Shown one piece after another: positions 6,694 through 7,104 of a stretch of DNA of 7,104 nucleotides. The DNA lies in contig DBWG01000009.1 of NCBI GenBank assembly GCA_002308635.1, forward strand, positions 17,381-24,484, read 5' to 3'. The notes beneath the pieces are model-generated. The model was not told where the DNA came from and did not search any database. It saw nothing but the letters and a program-made list of their open reading frames with translations. Source of the stretch: Ruminococcaceae bacterium UBA1244 (GTDB lineage Bacteria; Bacillota; Clostridia; Oscillospirales; Acutalibacteraceae). Position numbers and translations under genes: made by a program. Positions within the stretch are counted from its first letter, which is position 1; every line of letters begins with the position of its first letter.

Positions 6694-6702
6694 CTCACCT
6701 TT
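6694..6702 (-). promoter_or_regulatory. Ribosome binding site that fixes the ybeY start
   Basis: On the minus strand this reads AAAGGTGAG, containing AGGTGA, which is fully complementary to the 16S 3' end. It is 7 bases before the ATG at 6686 and contains the competing GTG (6698-6696). It therefore argues for the ATG and against the longer GTG-initiated form. Confidence 0.7.
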
Positions 6703-6722
6703 CTATAGTTAGTTTCAGCCTC

Positions 6723-6737
6723 TGATCTTCTCGATCA
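6723..6737 (-). repeat. Short inverted repeat in the phoH-ybeY gap
   Basis: TGATC (6723-6727) and GATCA (6733-6737) pair perfectly around a 5-base spacer. On the minus strand this gives a small hairpin with loop GAGAA, about 20 bases before the ybeY SD. No T-run follows, so it is not a terminator. It may affect mRNA stability between phoH and ybeY or be chance. Confidence 0.35.
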
Positions 6738-6759
6738 AATATAACGTGCTGACGATCAA

Positions 6760-7104
6760 TTATTTATTTCCTGTTCTTCCGCCCGACACTGCACCCTCAT
6801 AGGCCTTTATGATATCCTGAACAAGTCTGTTTCTTACAACATCCTTTGCGGAGAACATAACGCTTTCTATCCCGTCGATACCTTTCAGTATCCTGACTGC
6901 ATCCTTCAAACCCGAACGCACACCGCCCGGAAGGTCGATCTGGGTTATATCGCCTGTTATGACCATCTTGGAATTGAAGCCAAGTCTCGTGAGGAACATT
7001 TTCATCTGTTCCGGAGTCGTGTTCTGTGCTTCGTCAAGTATGATGAAGCTGTCGTCAAGTGTGCGCCCTCTCATATAAGCAAGCGGGGCAACCTCGATAT
7101 TGCC
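6760..7104 (-). CDS. phoH: PhoH family ATPase, C-terminal part (5' end outside window)
   Basis: The frame is open from the right edge to the TAA at 6762-6760 (114 residues plus stop). The ATG at 7074 is internal: the residues before it (GNIEVAPLAY) continue the family signature into MRGRTLDDSF. The visible part holds the second half of the P-loop ATPase: Walker B-like FIILDEAQN, then a TGD-containing strand (MVITGDITQIDLP) and GGVRSGLKDA. The Walker A is expected upstream, outside the window. PhoH/PhoL proteins are predicted RNA helicase-type ATPases, and the genes sit beside ybeY in many bacteria, which points to a shared role in RNA metabolism. No terminator is visible in the 73 bases to ybeY, so the two are likely cotranscribed. 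Confidence 0.95.
   Translation of the reverse strand, partial: GNIEVAPLAYMRGRTLDDSFIILDEAQNTTPEQMKMFLTRLGFNSKMVITGDITQIDLPGGVRSGLKDAVRILKGIDGIESVMFSAKDVVRNRLVQDIIKAYEGAVSGGRTGNK

Noticed and set aside
6760..7074. A complete 104-residue gene starting at the ATG at 7074
   Set aside because: The PhoH signature continues in frame upstream to the window edge, so this ATG is internal and the gene is cut by the window.

Overview
The window is ordinary chromosomal housekeeping DNA. It most likely comes from a low-to-moderate GC Firmicute of class Clostridia, plausibly an Oscillospiraceae/Ruminococcus-type gut or rumen organism. The evidence is the Firmicutes gene order (phoH, ybeY, dgkA, era, a yqzL-like small gene, recO), a MutS2 rather than MutS1 protein, strong AGGAGG-type ribosome binding sites, and moderate GC with codon use even across genes. 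The genus is inference. I see no tRNA, rRNA, CRISPR array, insertion sequence or phage remnant.

Layout: the left edge (1-567, + strand) is the C-terminal half of a protein that looks like a type I L-asparaginase. It converges on a hairpin terminator at 580-614. Everything else lies on the minus strand and reads right to left: phoH (5' end outside the window), ybeY, dgkA, era, a 58-codon yqzL-like gene, recO, mutS2 and a membrane-anchored protein of unknown function. Within this set, dgkA/ybeY overlap by one base, era and dgkA touch or overlap by four bases, recO/yqzL overlap by 53 bases, and the remaining gaps are about 13, 25 and 73 bases. This indicates one long operon, possibly with an extra internal promoter between era and the small gene.

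How the genes work together: PhoH, YbeY and Era are linked to rRNA and ribosome maturation. DgkA recycles undecaprenol for wall synthesis. RecO loads RecA. MutS2 acts in DNA recombination control and, in Bacillus subtilis, on collided ribosomes. The last gene encodes an exported, single-pass membrane protein.

The main gain over a simple ORF call is the yqzL-like gene at 4504-4680, hidden in an apparent gap and running into recO. I found no convincing new biological system. The remaining findings are modest: an amphipathic C-terminal tail on the unknown membrane protein, MutS2 placed in the era-recO operon, and an inverted repeat with a TATAAT in the era-yqzL gap.
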